Shown piece by piece: positions 1-8,823 of a stretch of 64,000 nt of DNA. The notes beneath the pieces are model-generated. The model saw nothing but the letters and a program-made list of their open reading frames with translations. It did not search any database and was not told the DNA's origin. Source of the stretch: JAGHAJ01 sp964559865 [NCBI: uncultured Synergistota bacterium] (GTDB taxonomy: Bacteria > Synergistota > JAGHAJ01); assembly GCA_964559865.1 (NCBI GenBank), contig CAZLJD010000025.1:34397-98396 (forward strand), in the 5' to 3' direction. Made by a program: the position numbers and the translations under genes. Positions within the stretch are counted from its first letter, which is position 1; each line of letters opens with the position of its first letter.

Positions 1-1389
1 TATTATGGCGATGACTACTATATTTATTATGTATACAGACAGAGCTGCCCCTGCTCCTATGTAGTATCCGACCATGGCAAATATTATAGTCATCCTTGCA
101 GAACAGGGTACAAATGTTGCAAGCGTGCCAGCTATGAATCTGTCTCGGGGGGATTCCAGTATCCTTAGCGCCATTATTGCAGGTACATTGCATCCGTATC
201 CCAGAATGAATGGGATAATAGCTTTTCCGTGTAAACCTATTCTGTGCATGAATGTATCCATTAGGAAAGCTATCCTTGGTAGATAACCGATGTCCTCGAG
301 CACTGAAAGTCCTATGAGAAATGGCACAAGGTATGGCAATACTATAGTTATACCACCTGCTATACCCTGAATAACACCATTCAACAGGTGAAACAGCAAG
401 GGGTGTATATCCTTTAGTGGTGTTAGTAAGTTTATCCACTGGTCAAATAGGGCAGATAAGGGTTCTTCCATACTGGAACCCACATAGAATATTGCGACAA
501 AGAAGAGGTAGAGAACTACCGCCAGTATGGGATACCCGAGCCATCTGCTCATAACGATGTTGTCTATGCTTTCTCGTATGTCCCTTTGGGGTTTGCCTAT
601 CTTTACAACCCTTTCGAATATGTTCATACTGAGGGCATGCCTTTCGGAAAACACAACTATGTCAGAACTCCTACCGTGGCTCTCTTTGAGCCTGTTTCTA
701 CAACTTTCAACTTTGTTTTCCAGTTCTGGTACCAATTGACTGACCTTTTGCGTGATGATAGGGTTACCTTCAAGTAGCTTGAGTAAGAGGAAGCGTTTTG
801 GTATGTTTACTTTGGTATAAATAGCTTCAGGCAACTTTTTTGAGAGGGCTTGGACAACGCTTTCGACATCTTTACTGAATAAAAGTTCGTTTGGTATCTG
901 CCTTTTTTGTAAGGACTTGAGGGCTCTCGAAAACAGTTCTGTTATGCCTTTCCCCTTAGATGCCATTATGGGGACTACATCTACACCTATTATGTCTTGG
1001 AGTTTTGAATAGTCTATGGACATACCCTTCCTTAGCGCTTCATCTACCATGTTTGCCGCTATTATCATGGGTTTTCGTAGTTCTGTTAGCTCTATTGTTA
1101 GTTCTAAGCTTCTGGACAATAGCGATGAGTCCATCACATTAATGATGATATCTACATCTTCGTACAATAGGTATTTCATGGTTTCGAGTTCTGCCATGTC
1201 TGTGGTGCTCAAAGAGTAGCTACCAGGTAGATCTACTACGGTTATAGATTGTCCTTTAAACCAGAACTTACTTTTTGTGAACTCCACAGTAGTACCGGGG
1301 AAGTTTGAGGAAATTGACTTGTAGCCCGCAACTTGGTTGAATAAAGTACTTTTCCCACAGTTTGGTTGTCCCACTAAGGCGATAACCAT
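1..1389 (-). CDS. feoB: FeoB ferrous iron transporter, 3' end cut by window edge
   Basis: Minus-strand frame open from an ATG at 1389 to the left edge, giving about 463 N-terminal residues of a protein usually 600-750 long. The start is MVIALVGQPNCGKST, the G1 loop of the FeoB G domain; DLPG (G3) and an NMVD G4-type motif follow. After roughly 270 residues come hydrophobic membrane segments including the FeoB gate region (GYGCNVPAI and PCSAR). FeoB is the inner-membrane Fe2+ permease with a cytoplasmic GTPase. It follows feoA with a 2-base gap and a ferredoxin gene lies further upstream, so the three probably form one iron-responsive unit. No Fur-type operator was recognised. The identification is secure; only the C-terminus is missing. 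Confidence 0.95.
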   Translation of the reverse strand, partial: MVIALVGQPNCGKSTLFNQVAGYKSISSNFPGTTVEFTKSKFWFKGQSITVVDLPGSYSLSTTDMAELETMKYLLYEDVDIIINVMDSSLLSRSLELTIELTELRKPMIIAANMVDEALRKGMSIDYSKLQDIIGVDVVPIMASKGKGITELFSRALKSLQKRQIPNELLFSKDVESVVQALSKKLPEAIYTKVNIPKRFLLLKLLEGNPIITQKVSQLVPELENKVESCRNRLKESHGRSSDIVVFSERHALSMNIFERVVKIGKPQRDIRESIDNIVMSRWLGYPILAVVLYLFFVAIFYVGSSMEEPLSALFDQWINLLTPLKDIHPLLFHLLNGVIQGIAGGITIVLPYLVPFLIGLSVLEDIGYLPRIAFLMDTFMHRIGLHGKAIIPFILGYGCNVPAIMALRILESPRDRFIAGTLATFVPCSARMTIIFAMVGYYIGAGAALSVYIINIVVIAII

Positions 1390-1391
1390 GA

Positions 1392-1619
1392 TTATCTTAA
1401 AATCCTTACGTCTATCTTTGCGGCTAAGCCCCTGCCTATTGCAACTTGGGAGCCCCCAACATTTACAAGAATGGGTCCCCCGAATGCTCCTCGCTTGACA
1501 ATAGATAACCTTGCTCCTGGTAGGATACCCATGTTACTCAGTGCTGACCTTCTTCCATACCCACAGTAAATATCTTCTACAATTAGCTCTTTTCCTGTAG
1601 GGGCATCTAATAGTGTAAT
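1392..1619 (-). CDS. feoA: FeoA, with apparent ATT start codon
   Basis: A 75-residue SH3-like FeoA protein. It reads TLLDAPTGKE near the start, then YGRRSALSNMGILPGA, GGPILVNVGGSQVAIGRG and ends IDVRILR. FeoA is the small cytoplasmic partner of FeoB. The frame is closed by TAA directly upstream (TAA GGT ATT), and no in-frame ATG, GTG or TTG precedes the conserved N-terminus; the first ATG is at residue 30. The ATT at 1619-1617 lies 7 bases after a good GAGGTG Shine-Dalgarno, so I use it as the start. Alternatives are a base error in the assembly or a shorter functional protein. It ends 2 bases before feoB and follows a hairpin downstream of the ferredoxin gene. Confidence 0.85.
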   Translation of the reverse strand: MTLLDAPTGKELIVEDIYCGYGRRSALSNMGILPGARLSIVKRGAFGGPILVNVGGSQVAIGRGLAAKIDVRILR

Positions 1620-1652
1620 ACCTTATCACCTCTTATTCTCTTATGGCCTAAA

Positions 1653-1676
1653 TAAGGGGGGAAACTCCCCCCTTAT
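1653..1676 (-). terminator. Hairpin between ferredoxin gene and feoA
   Basis: A perfect 10-bp stem (ATAAGGGGGG pairing with CCCCCCTTAT) with a 5-base loop, followed on the minus strand by a short T-rich stretch. It sits just after the ferredoxin stop and before feoA, so it may partly terminate the ferredoxin transcript and lower feoAB expression. It could equally be a processing or stability hairpin. Confidence 0.6.
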
Positions 1677-1683
1677 GACTTAC

Positions 1684-1869
<186 letters not shown>

Positions 1870-1906
1870 TCACCTCCTAAAGATATTCAGAAGTTCAAGC
1901 ACCCAT

Positions 1907-1935
1907 ATTTTATCTGAAAAGTTACCTTTTGTCAA
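1907..1935 (-). promoter_or_regulatory. Promoter for ferredoxin-feoAB
   Basis: Minus strand: -35 TTGACA (1935-1930), 17-base spacer, -10 TAAAAT (1912-1907). The expected start of transcription is about 38 bases before the TTG start codon. Confidence 0.75.
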
Positions 1936-1961
1936 ATAGAGAAATCGAAGCAGTAGTGAAA

Positions 1962-2615
1962 TTATTCCCTTGTCTTTGCAGCCTTTAATATTTCTACTAT
2001 CTGCGTGTAGCCTTTTCTCTCCGCAATGAGTAAAGCTGTCATTCCTCTGTTATCTTTGATGTTTACATCTGCTTTGTATGTTAATAGTAGTTTCACTGCT
2101 TTGACATTTCCAAACCAGGCAGCTTCCATTAGTGCAGTCCTTCCTCTTTTGTTCTGAGCATTTACCTTTGCATTATGTTCTAATAGCAGCTTCATTACCT
2201 TTGTGCCTTTGTGATCTGCTGCATACATTAAGGGTGTATGTCCATCGTTGCTGGCATAGTTTACCTCGGCACCGCACTTTAACAACAGCTGTACTATATT
2301 AGGATAGTTGTACCATGCCCCATATATAAGGGCAGTTTCTCCAAACAGGCTTTTTGCGTTTACCTTGGCTCCCTGCCCGATCAAGAGCTTTGCTATTTTT
2401 ACCTCTCCAATTGAGGCTGCGTACATTAGTGCCGATTTTCCATTTTGATCTGTGCTGTTTGGATCTTCTCCTTTGCTTAATAGGAGCTTTACCTCATTGA
2501 GGTTTTTTGTCTTTACTGCTTTTATTAGGGGTGGAATGTTAGCTGCTGTTGTGTAAGGGGTTAAAATAGCAATCAACATGAGTGATATCGCAAATCTCTT
2601 GGCTATCTTAAGCAT
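1962..2615 (-). CDS. Secreted ankyrin-repeat protein, 217 aa
   Basis: N-terminal signal peptide (positive MLKIAKRF, then a hydrophobic run, likely cleaved near TTAAN at about residue 25), followed by five to six ankyrin repeats. Repeat signatures are recurrent TALMYAA, LLLSKGED, KLLIGQGAKVNAK and LLLEHNAKVNAQ with about 33-residue spacing. Ankyrin arrays bind other proteins; a periplasmic or outer-surface location follows from the signal peptide, and the partner is unknown. A longer frame reaches 2657, but that ATG lies in the -10 box of the gene's own promoter. The ATG at 2615 has AGGAGG 6 bases upstream and was chosen. Confidence 0.88.
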   Translation of the reverse strand: MLKIAKRFAISLMLIAILTPYTTAANIPPLIKAVKTKNLNEVKLLLSKGEDPNSTDQNGKSALMYAASIGEVKIAKLLIGQGAKVNAKSLFGETALIYGAWYNYPNIVQLLLKCGAEVNYASNDGHTPLMYAADHKGTKVMKLLLEHNAKVNAQNKRGRTALMEAAWFGNVKAVKLLLTYKADVNIKDNRGMTALLIAERKGYTQIVEILKAAKTRE

Positions 2616-2647
2616 AGTTACCTCCTTTTGCTTCTGTGTTGTTGGGC

Positions 2648-2696
2648 ATTTTATCACCTGTTTGAGGTTTTGTCAAATTTCTCGTTGTGATATAAT
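2648..2696. promoter_or_regulatory. Divergent promoters sharing one -35 region
   Basis: Minus strand, for the ankyrin gene: TTGACA (2676-2671), 17-base spacer, TAAAAT (2653-2648). Plus strand, for the aminotransferase gene: TTGTCA (2670-2675), 15-base spacer, TATAAT (2691-2696) with an extended TG. The two -35 hexamers occupy the same bases on opposite strands. Confidence 0.7.
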
Positions 2697-2729
2697 CCTT
2701 ACTATAGGATACCGAGGGAGGTGTTAGGT

Positions 2730-3866
2730 TTGAATATAGCTGAATTTAAGGTGGAGAGATGGTTGAATACCTATGAGAGTATGGCTAAATACGAGATGGC
2801 AGAAACGGACATCAAACCGTTTACGCTAAGAGAACTACTTGAACTTGGGGACTTTGAAGAACTGAAGGACGAGCTTTTCAACATGAGGCTCGGTTACAAC
2901 AACCCTACTAAAGGGAGTGATAGATTACGAGAGCTTGTGGCTACTCTTTACGGTAATGGTACTACTGCAAATAATGTCCTTATGACAACTGGTGCAATAG
3001 AGGCGGATTTTCTTGTGGCTAATGTGCTTGTTTCTCCTGGTGATAGCGTTGTTGTTCAGTTTCCCGCTTATCAGGCATTATACTCTACTGCTGAAGCACG
3101 GGGAGCAAATGTCAAGTATTGGAAGATGAAGTTTGAAGATGGTTTTGAACCCAAGATAGAGGAACTTGAAAATCTTATTGATGAAAGAACCAAACTCGTT
3201 GTATTAAACATACCGAACAATCCCACGGGGGCAGTTATCAGTGAAGAACAGCTCAGAACCGTACTTAAATGGGCAGAAGAGGGGGACTTTTATGTGTTGT
3301 GTGATGAGGTGTACCATGACCTAAAGCTGAGAGATGGCGTTGTACCTCCGTATGGGAGAAGCTTGAGCGAGAGAGCAATCAGCGTAGGTAGTATGTCGAA
3401 GGCGTATGGTCTTTCTGGGGTTAGGATAGGGTGGGTTGTTGCACCGGAGGAGCTGATAGAGAAAATGTGGTCGTGGAAGGACTATACTTCTATAAGTAAT
3501 AGCCCTTTGAGTGATTTTTTGGCTACGGTAGCCTTGAGCAATAGGGAAAAGGTTCTGACGCGTAGCATGGAGATAGCCCTTCGGAATCTGAATATCCTCA
3601 TCGATTGGTTTGAGGAGAATAGCAGATTCTTTGATTATGTTGTGCCGAAGGCGGGAGTCTTGTGTTTTCCGAGAGTAAAGAATATACCTGTAAGTACAGA
3701 GGAGCTTTGTAGGGGTGTGTTTGAAGATAGAAGGTTGCTATTGGTTCCTGGAGAGGCTTTTGATATGAGTGGACACTTGAGGATAGGTTTTGGGGGAGAC
3801 ACCGAAAAGTTTAAGATGGCACTCGGTATTTTATCTGAGTATGTGAGAGAGAATTGGGGAAGGTGA
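2730..3866 (+). CDS. PLP-dependent class I/II aminotransferase
   Basis: Fold-type I aminotransferase, 378 residues. Visible motifs: substrate-side YNNPTKGSDRLREL, IPNNPTGAV (Asn/Pro loop), CDEVYHDL (Asp that holds the pyridine N), SMSKAYGLSGVRIGW with the Schiff-base Lys near residue 224, and a C-terminal LRIGFGG (Arg for the substrate carboxylate). The substrate cannot be assigned; the form resembles archaeal and capreomycidine-synthase-like aminotransferases. The frame is open from a GTG at 2721, but that lies inside the Shine-Dalgarno GGGAGGTG; TTG at 2730 is properly spaced and preferred. The threonine dehydratase gene follows after 5 bases, implying linked amino acid metabolism. Confidence 0.85.
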   Translation: MNIAEFKVERWLNTYESMAKYEMAETDIKPFTLRELLELGDFEELKDELFNMRLGYNNPTKGSDRLRELVATLYGNGTTANNVLMTTGAIEADFLVANVLVSPGDSVVVQFPAYQALYSTAEARGANVKYWKMKFEDGFEPKIEELENLIDERTKLVVLNIPNNPTGAVISEEQLRTVLKWAEEGDFYVLCDEVYHDLKLRDGVVPPYGRSLSERAISVGSMSKAYGLSGVRIGWVVAPEELIEKMWSWKDYTSISNSPLSDFLATVALSNREKVLTRSMEIALRNLNILIDWFEENSRFFDYVVPKAGVLCFPRVKNIPVSTEELCRGVFEDRRLLLVPGEAFDMSGHLRIGFGGDTEKFKMALGILSEYVRENWGR

Positions 3867-3871
3867 TAAAA

Positions 3872-4855
3872 GTGGATCGTAAGTTCCCTGACTTACATGA
3901 TATTTATATGGCAAGGCAAAATGTTTATTCTGTGGCTAAGGTAACTCCCTTAGTTGAATCTCTGTGGCTCTCGGAGAGGATTGGTGCAGATGTTTTTCTC
4001 AAACTTGAGAATTTACAGGAAACGGGTTCTTTTAAAGTTAGAGGAGCTACTAACAGGCTTTTTAATCTTAGTGAAGAGGAGAGAACGAGAGGCGTTGTAG
4101 CTTCTTCCAGTGGAAATCACGGTCGTGCACTTGCTTTTGTATCAAAAAGGCTTGGCATTAAAGCTACAATATGCGTGTCTCGGCATGTTCCACAGTATAA
4201 GATTGATGCAATGAGGCGATTAGGTGCAGAGGTAGTTGTTGCTGGAGAGACGCAGGATGATGCAATGAATCATGTCTCTGTGTTGCAGAAGGAAAAGGGT
4301 ATGGTTAGAGTGAGTCCCTTTGATGATCCTTATGTTATAGCAGGACAGGGTACCATAGGAATTGAGATTATGGAGCATCTTCCTGATGTGAGAGCTGTTG
4401 TTGTTCCTCTTTCTGGAGGGGGCTTGATAAGTGGTATAGCGCTTGCAGTTAAGAGTATAAATGATAGTGTGAAAGTAGTAGGGGTTTCAATGGAAAAGGG
4501 ACCTGCTATGTACTATAGCTTAAAGGCGGGTAAACCTGTAGATGTGGAAGAAGAAGTCAGTATAGCAGATGGGCTATTAGGTGGTATAGGCCTTGATAAT
4601 AAGTATACATTTGAAATGGTGAAGAGATATGTAGATGAGGTTATCCTCGTTTCGGAAGTAGAAATAGCCCAAGCAATGGCATTTGCCTTGGATAAACATC
4701 ACCTCGTAGTGGAAGGGGCGGGTGCTGTGGGCATAGCAGCTGTGCTTTTTGGTAAACTTGGGGAGATAAGTGGAAAAGTTGCTGTGATTGTTAGTGGCGG
4801 TAATGTAGGTCTTTCGAGGCTTTTAGAGATATTCAGGAATTATGACATTTCGTAG
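3872..4855 (+). CDS. Threonine/serine dehydratase (catabolic type, no ACT domain)
   Basis: Fold-type II PLP enzyme of about 327 residues. It shows GSFKVRGA with the PLP Lys near residue 55, SSSGNHGRALA, a Gly-rich phosphate loop PLSGGGLISG and a C-terminal VSGGNVG. It has no regulatory ACT domain, so it resembles catabolic threonine/serine ammonia-lyases or the related hydroxyectoine-pathway dehydratase EutB; the substrate is not certain. The GTG at 3872 is chosen because AAGGTG sits 6 bases upstream. It is paired with the preceding aminotransferase. Confidence 0.83.
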   Translation: MDRKFPDLHDIYMARQNVYSVAKVTPLVESLWLSERIGADVFLKLENLQETGSFKVRGATNRLFNLSEEERTRGVVASSSGNHGRALAFVSKRLGIKATICVSRHVPQYKIDAMRRLGAEVVVAGETQDDAMNHVSVLQKEKGMVRVSPFDDPYVIAGQGTIGIEIMEHLPDVRAVVVPLSGGGLISGIALAVKSINDSVKVVGVSMEKGPAMYYSLKAGKPVDVEEEVSIADGLLGGIGLDNKYTFEMVKRYVDEVILVSEVEIAQAMAFALDKHHLVVEGAGAVGIAAVLFGKLGEISGKVAVIVSGGNVGLSRLLEIFRNYDIS

Positions 4856-4920
4856 ATGAAACAGGTTGCGGATTTTAAGATACAAAATTTGTTGTTTAAT
4901 TATGAAAAGAGACAGAAATC

Positions 4921-4948
4921 TTGACAAAGGGTGTGTGTCCTGTATAAT
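4921..4948 (+). promoter_or_regulatory. Strong promoter for the ABC importer operon
   Basis: Consensus -35 TTGACA (4921-4926), 16-base spacer, consensus -10 TATAAT (4943-4948), followed by about 32 bases of leader and an AGGGGGTG ribosome-binding site. Confidence 0.8.
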
Positions 4949-4987
4949 TATTATTGGTTCAATAAATACTAAGGGGGTGTTTGTTTT

Positions 4988-6016
4988 ATGAGGAAGAGGT
5001 GGACGGTATTTTTGGCGATGGCACTGATAGTCTTATTCAGTACGACGAGCTTTGCAGCAAAGACGCTTGTTGTGTATGTTACCTACGACGCAGCAGAGGC
5101 CAAGATAATCATTTCACAGTTTGAGAAGGATACGGGCATCCATGTGAAGTGGGTCAGGATGTCTTCTGGGACAACGCTGAATAGGTTAAGAGCAGAAAAG
5201 AAGCATCCTCAAGCAGATGTCTGGACGGGTGGTCCTTCTGATTCTTATGTAACTGCGGCAGAGTATGGAGTTCTTGAGCCTTACATTCCTCCAAATGCCA
5301 AGAACATTCCGGCAAAGTACAGGGATCCTAAGGGGTATTGGAATGGTATCTACCTTGGTATAATAGGATTTGCCACCAATAAGAACTACCTTGCGAAGAT
5401 GAAGAAGAAAAACAAGTTCTTTGAGGCACCCACAAGCTGGATGGACCTTCTAAATCCGTTTTATGAGAACAACATTCAGATGCCCAACCCGGGTTCCTCT
5501 GGTACAGCGTTGACGATAGTCTCTACACTGATTCAGATATTTGGATGGGACAGAGCGTTTGAGTACATGAAGATGCTTGATAAGCAGATTCAGCTCTATA
5601 CCGAACACGGTGCGACCGGAGGTACTGCTGCAGGACTGGGTCAGTGTGCAGTAGGGGTGATATTTGGTCAAGATATACTTCATAGGATATACGAGAAGCA
5701 CTATCCTTTGATACTTACATTCCCGAAGGAAGGAACGGGTTACGAGATAGGTGGAACTGCACTCATAAAGGGTGCGAAGCATGTAAAGGAGGCTAAAACA
5801 TTTATCAACTGGATGCTTTCGAAGAGGGCTCAGAACCTTTGGGCAAAGACAGGATTCTTCCACTTCCCTACTGCTATAGGAGCGACTCCACCAAAGGGCT
5901 GGCCTCCACTTAGCAAGATCCACCTTATAAACTACGATGCAAAGTGGACGGGTGAGAACAGGGACAAGATAGTAAACACATGGACGAAGGAGATATTAGA
6001 GAGGCGTAAAAAGTAG
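4988..6016 (+). CDS. ABC importer substrate-binding protein, ferric-iron family
   Basis: 342 residues with a clear signal peptide (MRKRWTVFLAMALIVLF...SFA, cleaved near AAK). The mature part follows the family-1 extracellular binding protein pattern of FbpA/AfuA and relatives (VVYVTYDAAEAKIIISQFEK, ADVWTGGPSDSYV, then a GTALIKGAKH segment). It delivers solute to the permease and ATPase encoded next. The Tyr-Tyr pair that binds Fe3+ in FbpA is not evident, so the ligand could be iron, a phosphonate or another anion. First gene of a three-gene operon with a strong promoter and a hairpin after the stop. Confidence 0.82.
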   Translation: MRKRWTVFLAMALIVLFSTTSFAAKTLVVYVTYDAAEAKIIISQFEKDTGIHVKWVRMSSGTTLNRLRAEKKHPQADVWTGGPSDSYVTAAEYGVLEPYIPPNAKNIPAKYRDPKGYWNGIYLGIIGFATNKNYLAKMKKKNKFFEAPTSWMDLLNPFYENNIQMPNPGSSGTALTIVSTLIQIFGWDRAFEYMKMLDKQIQLYTEHGATGGTAAGLGQCAVGVIFGQDILHRIYEKHYPLILTFPKEGTGYEIGGTALIKGAKHVKEAKTFINWMLSKRAQNLWAKTGFFHFPTAIGATPPKGWPPLSKIHLINYDAKWTGENRDKIVNTWTKEILERRKK

Positions 6017-6035
6017 AATTTAGTGTTAGAAGCTG

Positions 6036-6066
6036 ACATGGGGGGCAGTATCCTTGCCCTCCATGT
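6036..6066 (+). terminator. Intra-operon attenuating hairpin
   Basis: A 12-bp stem (6036-6047 with 6055-6066, one G-T pair) with a 7-base loop and a TTCTTTAT tail, between the binding-protein gene and the permease gene. It would make the binding protein more abundant than the membrane parts, a common arrangement. Confidence 0.7.
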
Positions 6067-6090
6067 TCTTTATGGGTAGGAGGGAATGTA

Positions 6091-7752
6091 GTGGATGCAG
6101 ATGTAAAGAAACGGGATGTCTTGTTCAGTGTAGCTGTATGGTTGATAATTGTATCCATTTTGCTTTTTGTTGTCTATCCTTTAGCTTATATATTTGTGGA
6201 GGTTTTCTTTCCCGAAGGTGTACCTACGTTAAAGCTCTTTAGTGAGATACTACAAAGGCACTACTTTGTGCAAGGATTTATAAATAGTGTAAAAGTTGCT
6301 ACTGTGGTAGCTTCTCTTTCGGTAGCTATTGGCTACCTATTTGGATACACGGTTACGAGGGTCGATATATCGAGGAGAAAAAGGAAAGTATTTGATATCT
6401 TAGCAACTCTGCCTATCCTCTCTCCACCGTTTTTGCTTGCACTTTCTGCTGTTTTGCTGCTTGGATACAACGGATTGATAACGAAGGGATTGCTGGGTAT
6501 AACCAATTTCTCTATATACGGTTTTAAGGGTCTTGTGATAGTTGAGACTATAGGACTGTTTCCTATAGCGTACCTCACGATAAAGGGGACGCTGCAGTCG
6601 ATAGACCCTTCAATAGAAGATGCGGCTTCGAACCTGGGGGCTACAAGGTGGTATGTGTTCAGGAAAGTTACATTCCCACTTTCTTTAGCGGGTGTTGCAA
6701 ATGCCTTTCTTTTGACCTTTTCTTTATCGATGGCAGACTTTGGAAATCCTATGTTACTTGCGGGTAGCAGATTTCCTGTGCTTTCAGTTCAGGCGTATCT
6801 ACAGATTACAGCTCAGTTTCACATAGATAAAGGTGCAGCAGTGGCACTGCTGTTATTGCTGCCTGCGCTTGTGATATTCTTTATTCAGCAGAAGATAATT
6901 CATTCAAGGTCTTATGTTACTGTTACGGGGAAACCTTCTTCTTTGCATCCTCAACCTCACTCGAGACTTGCGAAGGGGATTTTGGTAACTTTATGCGTAG
7001 TTGTATTGGGAATAGTTGCTGTCTTTTATGCTACAGTATTGTGGGGTGCATTCACAGACATATGGATGATAAACCATGTATTTACCTTGAGGCATTTTAT
7101 CTACGTGTGGCAAGCGGGAAAGGAATATCTCTTCGATACTCTCATACTTGCAGGTATAGCTACACCCATTTCTGGTGTTATAGGGATATTTATAGCATTT
7201 TTGATTATAAGAACTAAATTGCGTGCTAATAAGTTCATAGAGATGTCCACAATGCTGAATTTCTTTCTACCTGGTACGGTTGTGGGTATAGGCTATATGC
7301 TTGCCTTTAATCAGTATCCTTTCTTACTTAGTGGCACGGCTTATATAATCATATTTAACTTTATTTTCCGATACATCCCTGTAGGGATAAGAAGTGGTAT
7401 CTCTATATTGCTACAGATAGACCCTTCTATCGAGGAGGCGTCTATGAATTTAGGGGCTAATAGGATGCAGACATTTAGAAAGATCACAATGCCTCTAATC
7501 TCACCAGCGTTCTTTTCTGGTTTGGTTTACACATTTGAGAGGTCTCTAACTGCAATAAGTGCTATCGTCTTTCTTGTTTCTCCCAGTTGGTATATATTCA
7601 CAGTATTTATATTGGATGAACTATCTATAGGCAGGATAGAAAATGCCTCTGCAGCAGTAGTCATTCTGTTTGTTATAATATCTGCATTTATCTGGTTGGC
7701 AAAGTTTGTTACTCGCACGATGGGTGAGATTCCTACCGAAATATCTGCATAA
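6091..7752 (+). CDS. ABC importer permease, two fused permease halves
   Basis: 553 residues with about 12 hydrophobic segments. Each half carries a binding-protein-dependent transport (EAA) loop: DPSIEDAASNLGATRWYVFRKVTFPL near residue 170 and DPSIEEASMNLGANRMQTFRKITMPL near residue 450. The tandem form is that of FbpB/AfuB-type iron permeases. GTG at 6091 has TAGGAGGG 6 bases upstream. It lies 12 bases before the ATPase gene. Confidence 0.9.
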   Translation: MDADVKKRDVLFSVAVWLIIVSILLFVVYPLAYIFVEVFFPEGVPTLKLFSEILQRHYFVQGFINSVKVATVVASLSVAIGYLFGYTVTRVDISRRKRKVFDILATLPILSPPFLLALSAVLLLGYNGLITKGLLGITNFSIYGFKGLVIVETIGLFPIAYLTIKGTLQSIDPSIEDAASNLGATRWYVFRKVTFPLSLAGVANAFLLTFSLSMADFGNPMLLAGSRFPVLSVQAYLQITAQFHIDKGAAVALLLLLPALVIFFIQQKIIHSRSYVTVTGKPSSLHPQPHSRLAKGILVTLCVVVLGIVAVFYATVLWGAFTDIWMINHVFTLRHFIYVWQAGKEYLFDTLILAGIATPISGVIGIFIAFLIIRTKLRANKFIEMSTMLNFFLPGTVVGIGYMLAFNQYPFLLSGTAYIIIFNFIFRYIPVGIRSGISILLQIDPSIEEASMNLGANRMQTFRKITMPLISPAFFSGLVYTFERSLTAISAIVFLVSPSWYIFTVFILDELSIGRIENASAAVVILFVIISAFIWLAKFVTRTMGEIPTEISA

Positions 7753-7764
7753 GGGTGGTATGAG

Positions 7765-8823
7765 ATGAGTGTAACTCTTAAAGGTGTTACGAAGATTTTT
7801 AATGATGTGGTTGCTGTTGATGATGTGACGCTTGAGGTTAAAGATGGTGAGTTTTTGACTTTATTGGGACCTTCTGGCTGCGGAAAGACCACTACATTGA
7901 GGATGGTAGCTGGTTTTGAAACACCAACTCGGGGGGAAATCTTTATCGAGAACAAGAAGGTGAATGATATCCCTCCCTATCAAAGGAATACTGGTATGGT
8001 GTTTCAGAGTTACGCTTTGTTTCCGCATTTATCAGTGTTTGAAAATATAGCGTTTGGGTTGAGACTTAAGGGTTTTAGCGAGTCTGAGATTAAGGAAAAA
8101 GTGAAAAGGATTGCAGAGATGCTGGGTTTAGGGGAGCTCACATCGAGGAATCCTTCTCAGCTTTCGGGTGGACAGCAACAGAGGGTTGCTCTTGCAAGGG
8201 CTCTTGTTATTGAACCTAAAGTGTTGTTACTTGATGAGCCTCTGTCTAATTTGGATGCCAAGCTTAGGGTGCAAATGAGGGTGGAATTGAGGAGGTTGCA
8301 GCAAAGTCTTTCTATAACATCCATATATGTTACGCATGACCAGAGTGAAGCTATGAGTATGGCGGATAGGATAGTAATAATGGATAGAGGTAGGGTTCAG
8401 CAGGTTGGAACTCCTTGGGAAATATATGGGAAACCTGCAAATAGATTTGTAGCTGACTTTATAGGGAGAGTAAACATTATCGATGCCAGGATAGTTGAGA
8501 TGTCTGAGGATTCTACTACTATTGAGATGCTTGGAAAAGAATATACAGTTGATTTTGCTCCTAAGGAGTTTGAGATTGGCGAGACGGTGCTTACTATAAT
8601 CAGGCCGGAGTCCGTTGAGATATGCAGTGTAGATGAAGGAGATATGAATATGGTAGTGGATAGAAGGGTTTATTTAGGCTCCTCTGTGGAGTATTATCTA
8701 AAAGATGGAGAACTTTCTCTGATGGTTACCGAGGCCAACCCTCAACATAAAGGTATACACTCTGAGGGGGAAACGGTTGGCATAAGGTTTCTGCGTGACT
8801 GCATGCACTTTATAAAGTCATGA
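7765..8823 (+). CDS. ABC importer ATPase
   Basis: 352 residues. Walker A GPSGCGKTT, Q-loop VFQSYALFPHLSV, signature LSGGQQQR, Walker B VLLLDEPLSNLD and the H-loop VTHDQSEA are all intact. A TOBE-like C-terminal domain (about 235-352) is typical of FbpC/PotA/CysA subfamilies. It energises the permease encoded before it. Its stop codon overlaps the stop of the convergent mscS-family gene. Confidence 0.92.
   Translation: MSVTLKGVTKIFNDVVAVDDVTLEVKDGEFLTLLGPSGCGKTTTLRMVAGFETPTRGEIFIENKKVNDIPPYQRNTGMVFQSYALFPHLSVFENIAFGLRLKGFSESEIKEKVKRIAEMLGLGELTSRNPSQLSGGQQQRVALARALVIEPKVLLLDEPLSNLDAKLRVQMRVELRRLQQSLSITSIYVTHDQSEAMSMADRIVIMDRGRVQQVGTPWEIYGKPANRFVADFIGRVNIIDARIVEMSEDSTTIEMLGKEYTVDFAPKEFEIGETVLTIIRPESVEICSVDEGDMNMVVDRRVYLGSSVEYYLKDGELSLMVTEANPQHKGIHSEGETVGIRFLRDCMHFIKS

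Noticed and set aside
2616-2657. 14-codon upstream start for the ankyrin protein
   Set aside because: The upstream ATG overlaps the gene's own -10 region, and the ATG at 2615 has AGGAGG and begins the signal peptide.
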